DNA of 64,000 nucleotides from contig CANQKM010000004.1 in NCBI GenBank assembly GCA_947624485.1, forward strand, positions 1 to 64,000, given 5' to 3'. The notes under the pieces are model-generated. The model was not told the origin of the DNA, did no database searches, and saw only the letters and a program-made list of their open reading frames with translations. How positions within the stretch are numbered: position 1 is the first letter of the stretch; each line of letters begins with the position of its first letter. Source of the DNA: an uncultured Clostridia bacterium. Lineage in GTDB: Bacteria > Bacillota > Clostridia > UBA1381. The translations under genes and the position numbers were made by a program. Shown piece after piece: positions 38,509 to 49,501 of the stretch.

Positions 38509-40074
38509 TTACTGCGGCATATCCACTTCGCGGAGGGTGAGGATAATGCCTTCGGCGATGCCCTGAGCGGCTTTTTGCTGGTACTCGTCGGTAGTCATAA
38601 GATATACCTCCTCGGGGTTTGAGATAAATCCGACCTCGGCAAGCACCGCCGGCATGTTGCAGCGTCTTGTTACGGCATGTTCAGCCGTCTTTACGCCGCG
38701 GTTTACGGACTGCATATACTGAAGCATTCTTTCAAGCACGTTTTCCGCAAACGCTTCGCTCGTCACGCCGTAGCCGTAGTCGTTATTTTCCTCGGCGTAA
38801 TATACCTCCGTGCCTTGCGCCTCGCTCGCTTCGGCTGAATTGATATGTATGCTTATGAACAGCGCGGCGTTTTCCGCGTTCGCCTGCTCCGGTCTTTCCG
38901 TCAGCGACGGAAGCGTGTCGCCCTCGCGCGTCAGAGAAACATTATAGCCCGCATTTTCGAGTATGGCTTGCACGCGCTTTGTTATCTGAAGCGTAAGCTC
39001 CTTCTCGTACACAGGCTCGCCGTCAAGCTCGCCGACCGCGCCGCTGTCGCTGCCGCCGTGTCCCGCGTCAAGCACGATAAGCATATCCTCCGAGGAACGC
39101 GGCGTGTAATTTGTGTTCTGCGTCACCGTAGCCTTGATCTCCTTTTTTATGTCCTCCGCCGCGGCTTCCTGCTTCGGAGCGGTTATCACGGTGTTGATTT
39201 CAAGCGTGTTGTCGGACGTCTGCGTCACGGTATACGTTTTGAGATTATTCATGTCAAGCACTATACGCGCTCGCTCATCGTTGTCGCCCACTCTTACCGC
39301 GCTCACTCCAGCCGCGCCGACTGTGATGTTCTCGTCAACGCCGTAAATTTTCGCGTACGGAATATCCACTACCAGTCTTGTTGGAGACTGGAGAACGAAA
39401 TCGTCGTAATTTTCTATCACGCCGTCGGTCGTAACCGTTACGCAAGCCGTTTCCGCGCCCGTGATGTCGTACGAAACATCGGTCACATAAAGCTCCGGCT
39501 CGGGCGTAGGCTCGGGAGTGGGTTCGGGTTCGGCGTATTCCTGCACCGGCGTTTCATCAACGAGCGTGTAGCCGTCCGACTCGATGAGTATCGCACCGTC
39601 ATCGCCGTCAAATTCAACGTCGAGACCTATGCTTTCGCTTATGAAACGAACGGGTACCATCGTCTTTGTCTCGCCGCCGACCTTTGATATGAGCTTCGGC
39701 ACAACGTTATCGGGTATCTTTGTCTTAGCGCCGTTTATGTACGCGACGTTGTCGTTTATTCTGAGCTTTACATCGGTGTTGTCGCCCTTGACCTCCACCG
39801 TCTGCGTCTCGTTTATGTAGTCTACCTCAGCGCCGACCTCCTCGAATATCTCTCTTACCGGCACAAGCGCTCTGTCGTTAAAAATAATCGGCGAAAGAGG
39901 CGGATCTATAAGCTGATTGTTTACCACGAGCGAATAAAATTCGCCGTTGTACTCGTGCATACCTCCGTCGTATTCAAGCATCACGCCGTCCGCGTCCGCG
40001 CAAACGGCGCCGCACAGCATTACCGCCAGCGCGGCAATTACGGTAATTACAGCCTTTCTCATTTTTAACATCAT
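38509..40074 (-). CDS. N-acetylmuramoyl-L-alanine amidase with copper-amine-oxidase-like stalk domain and AMIN domain
   Basis: Signal peptide; NDRALVPVREIFEEVGAEVDY; MLIVLDAGHGGSDSGAVG...LFISIHINSA...VLAEVGFISNPEE. Confidence 0.93.
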   Translation of the reverse strand: MMLKMRKAVITVIAALAVMLCGAVCADADGVMLEYDGGMHEYNGEFYSLVVNNQLIDPPLSPIIFNDRALVPVREIFEEVGAEVDYINETQTVEVKGDNTDVKLRINDNVAYINGAKTKIPDNVVPKLISKVGGETKTMVPVRFISESIGLDVEFDGDDGAILIESDGYTLVDETPVQEYAEPEPTPEPTPEPELYVTDVSYDITGAETACVTVTTDGVIENYDDFVLQSPTRLVVDIPYAKIYGVDENITVGAAGVSAVRVGDNDERARIVLDMNNLKTYTVTQTSDNTLEINTVITAPKQEAAAEDIKKEIKATVTQNTNYTPRSSEDMLIVLDAGHGGSDSGAVGELDGEPVYEKELTLQITKRVQAILENAGYNVSLTREGDTLPSLTERPEQANAENAALFISIHINSAEASEAQGTEVYYAEENNDYGYGVTSEAFAENVLERMLQYMQSVNRGVKTAEHAVTRRCNMPAVLAEVGFISNPEEVYLMTTDEYQQKAAQGIAEGIILTLREVDMPQ

Positions 40075-40105
40075 CTCCCATACATTTGTTTATCCTATAC
40101 ATAAT

Positions 40106-41113
40106 TTATTCCGCGAACGGAATGTCGAAATGCTCGTAAGCGGCTTTTGTGGCAACTCTGCCGCGCGGCGTGCGCGCTATAAACCCGAGCTGGAGAAGGT
40201 ACGGCTCGTACACGTCCTCGATCGTGCCGGGTTCCTCCCCTATCGTCGCCGCGAGCGTGTCAAGTCCCACAGGTCCGCCGCCGAAATTCTCTATCATGGT
40301 TTTGAGCATGCGGCTGTCGATCGCGTCAAGTCCAAGCTCGTCCACCTCCATGCTTTTAAGCGCTTCGGCTGCCACCGCGTAGGTTATAACTCCGTCATGT
40401 TTAACCTGCGCGAAATCTCTTACGCGCTTTAGGAAGCGGTTCGCGATTCTCGGCGTACCGCGCGAGCGTGACGCTATTTCAGCCGCGCCCTCCTCGTCTA
40501 TGTCTATTTCGAGAAGTCCTGCGCTGCGTGTGACGATCTCCTTCAAATCCTCCACGCTGTAAAGCTCAAGACGGCTTATTACGCCGAAACGGTCGCGCAG
40601 CGGCGCTGACAGAAGTCCCGCACGCGTCGTCGCGCCTATCAGCGTGAATTTCTCTATCGGAAGGTGCAGCGTTCTTGCCGCAAGACCTTTGCCCGTTATT
40701 ATGTCAAGCGTGTAGTCCTCCATTGCGGGGTACAGTATTTCCTCGACCGTCCTCGACATGCGGTGTATCTCGTCGATGAACAGTATATCGTGAGCCGAAA
40801 GGCTCGTGAGTATCGCCGCAAGGTCGCCCGCGCGCTCAATCGCAGGACCTGACGTTATCCTTATATTTACGCCCATCTCGTTGGCGATAATGCCGGCAAG
40901 CGTCGTTTTGCCAAGTCCCGGCGGCCCGTACAAAAGCACGTGGTCAAGCGGTTCGTGGCGGTCGAGCGCAGCCTTTATGTACACGTCGAGATTGCTCTTT
41001 ACCTTGTCCTGACCGATGTACTCGCCGAGCGTTTTCGGGCGCAGTCCGTATTCTATTTCCGCGTCCTCGCCGGTAAATCCGCCGGTGACAAATCTCTCAT
41101 CTTCCTCAAACAA
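40106..41113 (-). CDS. ruvB: Holliday junction helicase RuvB
   Basis: [49 protein letters not shown]. Confidence 0.97.
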   Translation of the reverse strand: MFEEDERFVTGGFTGEDAEIEYGLRPKTLGEYIGQDKVKSNLDVYIKAALDRHEPLDHVLLYGPPGLGKTTLAGIIANEMGVNIRITSGPAIERAGDLAAILTSLSAHDILFIDEIHRMSRTVEEILYPAMEDYTLDIITGKGLAARTLHLPIEKFTLIGATTRAGLLSAPLRDRFGVISRLELYSVEDLKEIVTRSAGLLEIDIDEEGAAEIASRSRGTPRIANRFLKRVRDFAQVKHDGVITYAVAAEALKSMEVDELGLDAIDSRMLKTMIENFGGGPVGLDTLAATIGEEPGTIEDVYEPYLLQLGFIARTPRGRVATKAAYEHFDIPFAE

Positions 41114-41138
41114 AGGCGTTACCTCCGATTTTAATTAG

Positions 41139-41729
41139 TTAAAACAGCTTCGTAAGCGCGTACTTTACAAGCGCCTCGACGCTCATGGAATTGTCCGCAC
41201 CCTTAAGAGCGGCTGTCGCCTCCTGCATGCTGTAGCCGAGCGACACGAGAGCGGCTGCCGCTTCGCTTCTGTTGTCTCCCGATACGGCAGGCGCAGTATC
41301 GTCGTCAAGCGGCAGGTTCAAAGCTTCACCCTTAATCTTATCGCTCAGCTCATGAATTATCCGCTGCGCCATTTTCGGCCCTATACCCTGCGCGCGCGTT
41401 ATCATCTTAACGTCGCCCGTCACGATTGCGGCGGCTATTTCCGAAGAATCTCCGACCGAGAGAACGGCAAGTGCCGCCTTCGGTCCCACGCCCGACACCG
41501 ACGTGAGAAGCAGAAACATATTCTTTTCTTCCGTCGACGTGAAGCCGTAAAGCTCCATAATATCCTCGCGCACGTGCAAACACGTGTACATTTTAACCGC
41601 CGAGCCGATACTTCCCGCGTGCTGTACGCTTGTCAGCGACGTGTAAATCATATATCCGACGCCGCCCACGTCTATAACAACATAATTCTCGCTCTTATGC
41701 GCGAGCGTTCCTTTTATATAGTAATACAT
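41139..41729 (-). CDS. ruvA: Holliday junction protein RuvA
   Basis: MYYYIKGTLAHKSENYVVIDVGGVGYMIYTS...LLTSVSGVGPKAALAVLS. Confidence 0.95.
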   Translation of the reverse strand: MYYYIKGTLAHKSENYVVIDVGGVGYMIYTSLTSVQHAGSIGSAVKMYTCLHVREDIMELYGFTSTEEKNMFLLLTSVSGVGPKAALAVLSVGDSSEIAAAIVTGDVKMITRAQGIGPKMAQRIIHELSDKIKGEALNLPLDDDTAPAVSGDNRSEAAAALVSLGYSMQEATAALKGADNSMSVEALVKYALTKLF

Positions 41730-41972
41730 AAAATTCCTTCCGAAAGATTTATTGACAGTGTAATAATACAACATTATTACAATTATGTCAACCCCGTAAT
41801 TATTAAGAAATTGTTACAGATTGTAATATTTTGAAATAAAATTATAATTTTTGACAAAATTCGTCATGCATTTTGCACAATGAATTAAAATAAATAAACG
41901 TTTTATATGGTAATAATAAATAAAATTTGTATATTTCAGTCATATTTCTAAAATGTTAAGAAATTATTAAAC

Positions 41973-42003
41973 GCACCGCTATATATAGACATTCAAGCGG
42001 TGC
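41973..42003 (-). terminator. Hairpin downstream of ruvC (GCACCGCT...AGCGGTGC)
   Basis: 8-bp stem in an AT-rich intergenic region. Confidence 0.5.
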
Positions 42004-42020
42004 GCCGTCAATATATGGTT

Positions 42021-42524
42021 TTACTTAATTTTGTTCACTCCGAGCGCTATGCCGAGCTTCGAGGTCATCGTGTGCGTTAGCGCAATCGCCAAAGCGTCCG
42101 CCGCGTCGTCGGGCTTGGGTACCGCGTTGAGGTGAAGGAGCATTTTTACCATCGTCTGTATCTGCTTTTTGTCGGCGCGTCCGTAGCCCGCGATCGACTG
42201 CTTCACCTGCAGCGGCGTGTACTCGTATATCGGCACATTTCGGCTCGTCACCGACACGAGCAGCACTCCCCTTGCCTGTGCAACGTTTATCGCCGTTTTC
42301 TGGTTGGTGTTGAAGAAAAGCTCCTCGATCGCGACCGCGTCGGGCTTGTACTCGTCTATAAGCCTGCCCGTTTCACGGAAAATGATATTGAGCCGCTCCG
42401 TCGTGTTCATGCCGGCGGGCGTTGTCACGGCGCAGTGGTGTATGTAGCGCGTCCTTCCCTTTTCGTATTCTATTATGCCTATGCCGACTATCGCGTAGCC
42501 GGGATCTATACCCATTACTATCAT
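42021..42524 (-). CDS. ruvC: Crossover junction endodeoxyribonuclease RuvC
   Basis: MIVMGIDPGYAIVGIGIIEYEKGR...VAIEELFFNTNQKTAINVAQARGVLL. Confidence 0.97.
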   Translation of the reverse strand: MIVMGIDPGYAIVGIGIIEYEKGRTRYIHHCAVTTPAGMNTTERLNIIFRETGRLIDEYKPDAVAIEELFFNTNQKTAINVAQARGVLLVSVTSRNVPIYEYTPLQVKQSIAGYGRADKKQIQTMVKMLLHLNAVPKPDDAADALAIALTHTMTSKLGIALGVNKIK

Positions 42525-42621
42525 TATTTACCTCTTTTTCAAATTACCTATTGAATATTGACAAAAATCGTTGTATAATGTACCTTGTATAAATATATAT
42601 TATTTTAGGAGGAATGTCAAC

Positions 42622-43839
42622 ATGGCAAAAGAAAAAGTTGTTCTCGCCTATTCGGGCGGTCTGGACACGTCAATTATAGTAAGGTGGCTCATCGAGAATT
42701 ACGGCTACGACGTAATCTGCGTATGCGGCGACGTAGGTCAGGGCAAGGAAACGGACGGTCTCGAGGAAAGAGCAAAGCGTGCGGGCGCGTCAAAGTGCTA
42801 CATCGCGGATTTAAGAGACGATTACGTAAAGGATTATATATTCCCCACGCTTAAGGCGGGCGCGGTGTACGAGGGCAAGTACCTTCTCGGCACATCGCAC
42901 GCGAGACCTATCATTGCGAAGAAGCTCGTTGAGATAGCCCACAAGGAGGGCGCGACGGCTATTTGCCACGGCGCGACCGGCAAGGGCAACGACCAGGTTC
43001 GTTTCGAGCTTACGATTAAGGCGCTCGATCCGTCGATCAAAATAATCGCTCCGTGGAGAATCTGGGACATCAAGTCGCGTGAGGACGCTGTTGACTACGC
43101 GGAGGCGCACGGTATAGAAGTTCCCGTTACGAAAAAGGATTTGTACTCGCGTGACCGCAACATCTGGCACATCAGTCACGAGGGCATGGATCTTGAAGAT
43201 CCCGCGAACGAGCCGCAGCTTGACAGCCTGTTAAAGCTCGGCGTATCGCCCGAAAAAGCTCCCGACGAGCCGGAATATGTTACGATAGGCTTTGAAAAGG
43301 GCGAGCCGGTGTCGGTCGACGGCAAAAAGATGAAGCCGCGCGAGCTTGTTGAAAAGCTCAACGCTCTCGGCGGTAAGCACGGCGTAGGTATTGCGGATAT
43401 AGTCGAGGACAGACTTGTCGGCATGAAGTCGAGAGGCGTGTACGAGACGCCGGGCGGTACAATTCTTTACGCCGCTTTGCAGGAGCTTGAATACCTCTGT
43501 CTTGACCGCGACACGCAGTCGTTCAAGCGTCAGTCGGCGATTAAGTTCTCCGAGCTTGTGTACGACGGCAAGTGGTTCACGCCGCTGCGCGAGTCGATGT
43601 CGGCTATGTTCGACAAGATGGACGAGACGGTTACGGGCGAGGTTCGCGTAAAGCTCTACAAGGGCAGCGTTACGCCCGCGGGTTCAAAGTCGCCGTACTC
43701 GCTCTACAACGAGGATATCGCATCGTTCGGCGACAGCCACGAGCTTTACAGCCACAAGGACAGCGAGGGCTTTATAAACCTGTTCGGTCTGCCGCTTAAG
43801 GTTCGCGCCATGATGAAGAAAAAGAACGGATTGAAGTAA
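42622..43839 (+). CDS. argG: Argininosuccinate synthase
   Basis: [49 protein letters not shown]. Confidence 0.97.
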   Translation: MAKEKVVLAYSGGLDTSIIVRWLIENYGYDVICVCGDVGQGKETDGLEERAKRAGASKCYIADLRDDYVKDYIFPTLKAGAVYEGKYLLGTSHARPIIAKKLVEIAHKEGATAICHGATGKGNDQVRFELTIKALDPSIKIIAPWRIWDIKSREDAVDYAEAHGIEVPVTKKDLYSRDRNIWHISHEGMDLEDPANEPQLDSLLKLGVSPEKAPDEPEYVTIGFEKGEPVSVDGKKMKPRELVEKLNALGGKHGVGIADIVEDRLVGMKSRGVYETPGGTILYAALQELEYLCLDRDTQSFKRQSAIKFSELVYDGKWFTPLRESMSAMFDKMDETVTGEVRVKLYKGSVTPAGSKSPYSLYNEDIASFGDSHELYSHKDSEGFINLFGLPLKVRAMMKKKNGLK

Positions 43840-43849
43840 AATTGTACTT

Positions 43850-43884
43850 AAAAGGCAGTGATTATTTAAAATCACTGCCTTTTT
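43850..43884. terminator. Hairpin AAAGGCAGTGATT-ATTTAA-AATCACTGCCTTTTTT
   Basis: Perfect 13-bp stem followed by T-run after argG. Confidence 0.8.
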
Positions 43885-43902
43885 TATTCACATTCCGTGT
43901 AT

Positions 43903-44824
43903 TTAATTTATATTTATTGTTTTTGCCTCACATAACGGATTTATCATTACCAAGTTGCCCCATAAAAATATTTTCACCGTGTCGGCGTTCACGTATTCCA
44001 ATGTCACATTTACGGATGCATCTCCCGGTTTTACGTCGGTAATTTCGGTCTTTTTCAGCGCTCCTTCACTGTATAGAGCAGTAATAATACAGCACGGAGA
44101 CTGCACGTTATTCAAAGGAACGTTAATTGTATACTTGTTGCCGGAATGGTCTATGCTTGGAGTATCAGCAATTTCAGGTTTTCCTTCCGAGTGTCCCAAG
44201 AAGTGAATGTTGGCATTTTTAAGAGCGCTGTTGTCACCTTCCCCTTCGTCTGTGCCGTCGCTTATATCAATTTCATTCCATTCATCTTGTGTTCCTCGAT
44301 AGTATACATCGGTAAGACTTGTGCACCATTCAAAGGCGACTCTGTCCACGGTCGTAACACTGTTTGGTATTGTTACTGTATTCAAAGAGGAACAATAACT
44401 GAACGTATACTCTTTGATCGTTTGCACGCCGTCAGGTATAACCATGCTTTTCAAATTTGAGCACGAGGAAAATGCACTGTGTCCAATTTCGGTGACGGTA
44501 TCCGGAAGATATATATTGCGCAATTCCCTGCAGCCGCAAAAAGCACCGGCGGCTATTTTATCAACTCCGTCGCGGACAACATAATTTTCGCCCTTTTTCC
44601 CCGCCGTCTTCATACAGCCAAGGAACTTTGTTAAACCAATCATAATTGATCATTCTGCCCGTCCCCTTGAATGTCAGTGTTCCGTCGCTGTCAAGCGTCC
44701 ATGTTACGTTACTTCCATCCGCGCCGCATTCACCTTCCGCAACGACAGACGCTGCTCCCGCGCATGGCATAAATGTGCAAAATATGCATACAATTAAAAA
44801 TAAACCGACAATTTTTCTTTTCAT
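43903..44824 (-). pseudogene. BspA-like leucine-rich repeat (LRR_5) secreted protein with a single frameshift
   Basis: Signal peptide and start in ORF 44561-44824 (MKRKIVGLFLIVCIFCTFMPCAGA...MINYDWFNKVPWLYEDGG); continues in another frame as ...GKKGENYVVRDGVDKIAAGAFCGCRELRNIYLPDTVTEIGHSAFSSCSNLKSM; the shift falls at GGGGAAAAAGGG (44591-44602). Confidence 0.75.
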
Positions 44825-44861
44825 ATTTTATTCCTCACTTTTGTTCATTTATGTTGCTATT

Positions 44862-44881
44862 TTACACTATATTAGGTGTAA
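44862..44881. promoter_or_regulatory. Candidate operator TTACAC-N8-GTGTAA between divergent LRR and HTH genes
   Basis: TTACACTATATTAGGTGTAA inverted repeat. Confidence 0.45.
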
Positions 44882-44938
44882 TGTCAATACATTGATGAGT
44901 TGTATATTATAATTTTTAAAAGGAGGAATGTTAATTTT

Positions 44939-45148
44939 ATGAAATCATATAACGAAATCATACGAGAATTGCGTGAGGACAATGATTTGACGCAATCAAC
45001 GATTGCCGATTATCTGAAAACAACTCAACAAGTGTATTCACGTTATGAACAGGGAATAAATGAAATGCCGATACGTCATTTGGTAGCTCTGTGCAAATTT
45101 TACCACGTTTCCGCAGATTATATACTGGGATTATCGGACAAAAGGTGA
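44939..45148 (+). CDS. XRE-family HTH regulator
   Basis: MKSYNEIIRELREDNDLTQSTIADYLKTTQQVYSRYEQGINEMPIRHLVALCKFYHVSADYILGLSDKR. Confidence 0.92.
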   Translation: MKSYNEIIRELREDNDLTQSTIADYLKTTQQVYSRYEQGINEMPIRHLVALCKFYHVSADYILGLSDKR

Positions 45149-45150
45149 AG

Positions 45151-45183
45151 ATCCCCGACGCACTTCCGTCGGGGATTTTTTCA
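45151..45183 (+). terminator. Terminator ATCCCCGACG-CACTTC-CGTCGGGGATTTTTT
   Basis: Perfect stem after the HTH gene. Confidence 0.8.
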
Positions 45184-45384
45184 TTAAAAAATAATCAGAG
45201 TTATACTTTTCAGTGCGGACAACGTATTGATACAATTCGCTCCGGAGGTCATTATCACAAGCAAGATTTTCATTAGCAATTTACCAATTTTTCAAATTTT
45301 TCACCGCATACGTGAAACAAAATATTTACAACAGCGCGGTTTTATTGTATAATATCGGTTAGAACCGAACAAAGGAGAATTGCA

Positions 45385-46764
45385 ATGGCTAAATTATGGG
45401 GCGGACGCTTTCAGAAAAGCACCGACAAAAAGGTTGACGATTTCAACTCGTCCATACGTTTTGACAAGCGTATGTATAAGCAGGATATAAAAGGCTCGAT
45501 TGCGCACGCGCGTATGCTCGGACGGCAGGGCATCATTCCGCAGGAGGACGCGGATAAGATCATCGCGGAGCTTAAAAATATTTTATCTGATATAGAAGCG
45601 GGCAAAATCGAATTTCTTATAGACGCCGAGGATATTCATATGAACATCGAAAAGATCCTCACAGACCGCATAGGCGACGCGGGCAAGCGTTTGCACACGG
45701 GACGCAGCCGCAACGACCAGGTCGCGCTCGATATACGTATGTATCTTATGGACGAAACGGAAATAGTCGAGGAAATGCTCGTCCACGCGCTCAATGTATT
45801 CGTTGATTTGGCTTCGGAGCATACCGAAACGATCATGCCCGGCTACACGCATCTGCAGAAAGCGCAGCCTATCACATTCGCTCATCACTTAATGGCATAT
45901 TTTGAGATGTTCAAGCGCGATTTGTCACGCCTGAAGGATTGCCGCAGGCGCATGAACGTTATGCCGTTAGGCTCGGGAGCGCTCGCGGGAACAACTTATC
46001 CGCTCGACCGCGAATCGGTTGCGGCGGAGCTTGGCTTTGACGGAGTTACGATGAACTCGCTCGACGGAGTTTCAGACCGCGATTTTGTTATAGAGCTTGC
46101 GAGCTGTCTTTCTATCATAATGATGCATATGAGCCGCTTCTCGGAGGAGCTTATTCTATGGTCGAGCCACGAGTTTTCGTTTGTTGAGATGGACGACGCG
46201 TTCTCAACCGGCTCGTCAATAATGCCGCAGAAGAAAAATCCCGACGTTGCGGAGCTTATACGCGGCAAAACGGGGCGCGTGTACGGTCATCTTATGGGAC
46301 TTTTAACGACTATGAAGGGAATACCTCTCGCGTACAACAAGGATATGCAGGAGGACAAAGAGCCGATTTTTGACGCGCTCGACACGGTTAAGCTGTGTCT
46401 GCCCGTGTTCTGTGATATGATTTCAACTATGACCGTCAAAAAAGACAATATGCTAAAAGGCGCAAAGGGCGGCTTTACGAACGCCACAGACGCGGCTGAC
46501 TATCTCGTTAAAAAGGGACTTCCCTTCCGCGAGGCTCACGCGGTAATAGGCAGAATGGTGTTCTATGCGATTGAGCATAATAAGTCGCTTGACGAACTAA
46601 CAATGGACGAATTTAAGGAGTTTTCGGATATAATCGGAAGCGACATATACGACGCGATAAGTATGGAAACGTGCGTAAACGACCGTAAGCTTATCGGCGG
46701 TCCGGCTAAGGAGACCGTCGAGAAGGCAATCAATAAGGCACGGGAGTTTTTGGAAAATAGGTAA
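45385..46764 (+). CDS. argH: Argininosuccinate lyase
   Basis: [57 protein letters not shown]. Confidence 0.97.
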   Translation: MAKLWGGRFQKSTDKKVDDFNSSIRFDKRMYKQDIKGSIAHARMLGRQGIIPQEDADKIIAELKNILSDIEAGKIEFLIDAEDIHMNIEKILTDRIGDAGKRLHTGRSRNDQVALDIRMYLMDETEIVEEMLVHALNVFVDLASEHTETIMPGYTHLQKAQPITFAHHLMAYFEMFKRDLSRLKDCRRRMNVMPLGSGALAGTTYPLDRESVAAELGFDGVTMNSLDGVSDRDFVIELASCLSIIMMHMSRFSEELILWSSHEFSFVEMDDAFSTGSSIMPQKKNPDVAELIRGKTGRVYGHLMGLLTTMKGIPLAYNKDMQEDKEPIFDALDTVKLCLPVFCDMISTMTVKKDNMLKGAKGGFTNATDAADYLVKKGLPFREAHAVIGRMVFYAIEHNKSLDELTMDEFKEFSDIIGSDIYDAISMETCVNDRKLIGGPAKETVEKAINKAREFLENR

Positions 46765-46765
46765 G

Positions 46766-46792
46766 AAAAAAACGGGCAATGCCCGTTTTTTT
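46766..46792. terminator. Hairpin AAAAAACGGGC-AAT-GCCCGTTTTTTT between convergent genes
   Basis: Bidirectional stem with flanking A/T runs. Confidence 0.75.
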
Positions 46793-46793
46793 G

Positions 46794-48698
46794 TTATAAT
46801 ACATTTGTAATTGCGTCCATGAGCGGCGCGTTGTTAGCGTCCCAGAGCATTATTTTGTAATGTTCCGCGTCGGGAATGTCGGCGGTAATTGTGATTGTAT
46901 CGCCCTCGACCGCGCCCTTTTCGCCGAACGTCACGTTCGTGAGCCGCCCGTCCGCGTCGTACTCGGCGATGTACAGCCTTACACCGTTAAGCTCCTCCGC
47001 GCGCTCTATGTCGGTTACCGTAACGGGGATTTTTATTTTGTTCTCTTCCGTGTCCTTCTCCGGCTCAACTGGCTGCACTTCGAGGGGCTTACCCAAAAAA
47101 TGAATATTCGCATTGAGCAGATTGTCATTATAATCACCTATCTCAATCAGCTTCCATTCCTGTTCTGTGCCGGAATAGTATATATCTGTCAAATTATCAC
47201 AGCCATAAAACGCACCATAGTCTATGCTTGTAACACTGTTAGGAATGGTTATGTTTGTTAGACTCCCACATCTGTAAAATGTCAAAGAAGAAATTCTTGT
47301 CATGCGGTCGGGCAGCTTTACATTTGTCAGACCTGTGCAGAAGGAAAATGCACTTTCGTCTATGTTTGTCATACTGTCAGGTATTGTTACGCTCTTTAAA
47401 CCAGTACAGCTGAAAAATGCATGCTCGCCGATACTTGTCACGCCGTTAGGGATGCTGATTCCCGTCAGGCTCACACAATCATAAAACGCATAGTCGTCTA
47501 TGATTGTCACACTGTCAGGCAGCTTTACGCTTGTAAGGTTCTCGCAGTTGTAGAATGCACTATTCGCGATAACTCTTGTTTCGTCTTTTATACTGTATGA
47601 GCCGCTTAATGTATTATGTGCACATATAAGATAATCACCTATATACAAAACATCATTTTCCCAATTATCAGAGTTATTATAGTATCCTGTGCCTAAAAAT
47701 GCACTGGCGCCAACACTTGTAACACTGTCGGGGATAGTCACACTTGTCAGACTTGAGCAGAACCAAAACGCACCACCGCTTATGTTTGTGACACTATCGG
47801 GAATATTTACATTTGTCAAGCTTGCGCAGCCAAAAAAGGCACTATAGCCAATGCTGGTAACGCCGTTCGGGATGTCTACGCTTGTTAATCCGATGCAACC
47901 GGAAAACGCCTCATCGCATATGCTTGTCAATCCGTCGGGCAACTTTACGCTGGTTAGGTTCTCGCAGTAGTCGAAAGCAGCATTGCCAATGCTCATAACG
48001 CCGTTTGGAATAATATATTCGGGCTGCAATACATCTTTGGCATAAGCCAATATGGTCTTTTTGTCTTTGGTAAGCAAAACTCCGTCTATATCGCAATAGT
48101 TTTGATTATTTGGGCTGACATTTATATTTAAACTGCCGCACTGGAAAAACGCACTCACGACAATATCGGTCACACTACCGGGAATATTGACGCTCGTCAG
48201 CTTTCTGCAACCGGCAAATGCCCTATCGCCGATGCTTGTCACGCCATCCGGCAATTTTATGCTTGTTAGGCTTTCACAGTTGGAAAACACCTCATTGCCG
48301 ATACTTGTAACGCCGTTTGGGATGTGTATGCTTTGCAGATTCATGCAGTAAAAAAATGCACCATTACCGATGCTTGTAACACTGTCGGGGATATTTATGC
48401 TTGTTAGGTCAAAACAGTTGTAAAACGCAGCATCGCCGATGCTTGTTACACTGTTGGGAATGGTTATGCTTGTTAGGTCATAACAGTGGGAAAATGCATT
48501 ATATTCGATGCTTGTCACCTTCACCCCGTCAATTTCTTCGGGAATAACAAGCTCGCCTTCGGCATCTTCGTTACAATCCTTAATCGTTCCAGTTTCAGCA
48601 TCAAACCACAAATCGTCCACGCTTGCGGCGTTGGCGATAATCGGCACGCACAGGAGCATTGTCAATGCGGCTAAGGCAATCAAAATTCGTTTTTTCAT
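46794..48698 (-). CDS. BspA-like LRR_5 secreted surface protein
   Basis: Signal peptide MKKRILIALAALTMLLCVPIIANAA; many tandem units of about 23 aa, (L)TSITIPNSVTSIGDAAFYNC. Confidence 0.93.
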   Translation of the reverse strand: MKKRILIALAALTMLLCVPIIANAASVDDLWFDAETGTIKDCNEDAEGELVIPEEIDGVKVTSIEYNAFSHCYDLTSITIPNSVTSIGDAAFYNCFDLTSINIPDSVTSIGNGAFFYCMNLQSIHIPNGVTSIGNEVFSNCESLTSIKLPDGVTSIGDRAFAGCRKLTSVNIPGSVTDIVVSAFFQCGSLNINVSPNNQNYCDIDGVLLTKDKKTILAYAKDVLQPEYIIPNGVMSIGNAAFDYCENLTSVKLPDGLTSICDEAFSGCIGLTSVDIPNGVTSIGYSAFFGCASLTNVNIPDSVTNISGGAFWFCSSLTSVTIPDSVTSVGASAFLGTGYYNNSDNWENDVLYIGDYLICAHNTLSGSYSIKDETRVIANSAFYNCENLTSVKLPDSVTIIDDYAFYDCVSLTGISIPNGVTSIGEHAFFSCTGLKSVTIPDSMTNIDESAFSFCTGLTNVKLPDRMTRISSLTFYRCGSLTNITIPNSVTSIDYGAFYGCDNLTDIYYSGTEQEWKLIEIGDYNDNLLNANIHFLGKPLEVQPVEPEKDTEENKIKIPVTVTDIERAEELNGVRLYIAEYDADGRLTNVTFGEKGAVEGDTITITADIPDAEHYKIMLWDANNAPLMDAITNVL

Positions 48699-48727
48699 TT
48701 TTTCTACCTCCGTAAAGTAAATTTTAT

Positions 48728-48746
48728 GGGCGAACACAGTTCGCCC
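48728..48746. repeat. Short palindromic repeat GGGCGAACACAGTTCGCCC
   Basis: Same family as 18003-18021 and 30304-30322. Confidence 0.7.
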
Positions 48747-48752
48747 ATACGT

Positions 48753-48862
48753 AAGGCTCCCCTACTAGGGGAGCTGTCACACGTAGTGTGACTGAGGGGT
48801 TTCATTTACGTTCCAAACCCCTCCGTCGGCTTCGCCGACACCTCCCCTAATAGGGGAGGCTT
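48753..48862. mobile_element. MITE-like palindromic element
   Basis: AAGGCTCCCCTACTAGGGGAG ... CTCCCCTAATAGGGGAGGCTT inverted ends, internal GTCGGCTTCGCCGAC; relative of 30179-30300. Confidence 0.7.
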
Positions 48863-49236
48863 GCAAATATTCCCCCCCCGCAATAAAAAAATGCGCGGCA
48901 CATATCTGTACCACGCATAAAACGCGGCTCAGATAGATGTTACCACACATTTACTGTCAAATATGAAATACTGCTTCAAGGTACTACATAAAGGGCATAT
49001 TCATATATAAAGCCTGCGTTTTTAACAACACACAGCCCAATATAAATAATACCCAAATTAGAATATTCCCATGAGGAATATCCTAAAAAATTATATTAAA
49101 AAAGCAGTATCATAAATAATAAATATTTATGACAGTAAATTGTGGTACATTTATTATACCATATTTCCGCGTATTTGCAATACAAATTTCAAAAAACACA
49201 TAAAAAGGGACGTATTTTGTAATACGTCCCCTTATT

Positions 49237-49500
49237 TCACACCCCGAGCATATCCTTATGCCGTCCTATATCCAACAGCAGAATAATAACGTCGCCTTCA
49301 TATTTCCACAATATGCGTATATCCATATTGACGCTCATTTCAAACACGCCGCGCAAGCCCTGTATTTTTTTGGTCCGCAGGGACGGATAGAACGGATTTT
49401 CCGTGAGAAGTCTGAGCTTTCTCGCAACCATGACCTGCTCGGCGCGGGATAGCTTCTTTAAGTCCTTCTCAAACTCTTTTGTATATTTCAGTTTATACAT
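49237..49500 (-). CDS. RelE/ParE-superfamily toxin
   Basis: MYKLKYTKEFEKDLKKLSRAEQVMVARKLRLLTENPFYPSLRTKKIQGLRGVFEMSVNMDIRILWKYEGDVIILLLDIGRHKDML. Confidence 0.87.
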   Translation of the reverse strand: MYKLKYTKEFEKDLKKLSRAEQVMVARKLRLLTENPFYPSLRTKKIQGLRGVFEMSVNMDIRILWKYEGDVIILLLDIGRHKDMLGV

Positions 49501-49501
49501 T

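Noticed and set aside
46900-48600. Regular repeats of about 69 bp in the LRR gene as a CRISPR or VNTR array
   Set aside because: Explained by in-frame LRR_5 units of about 23 aa.
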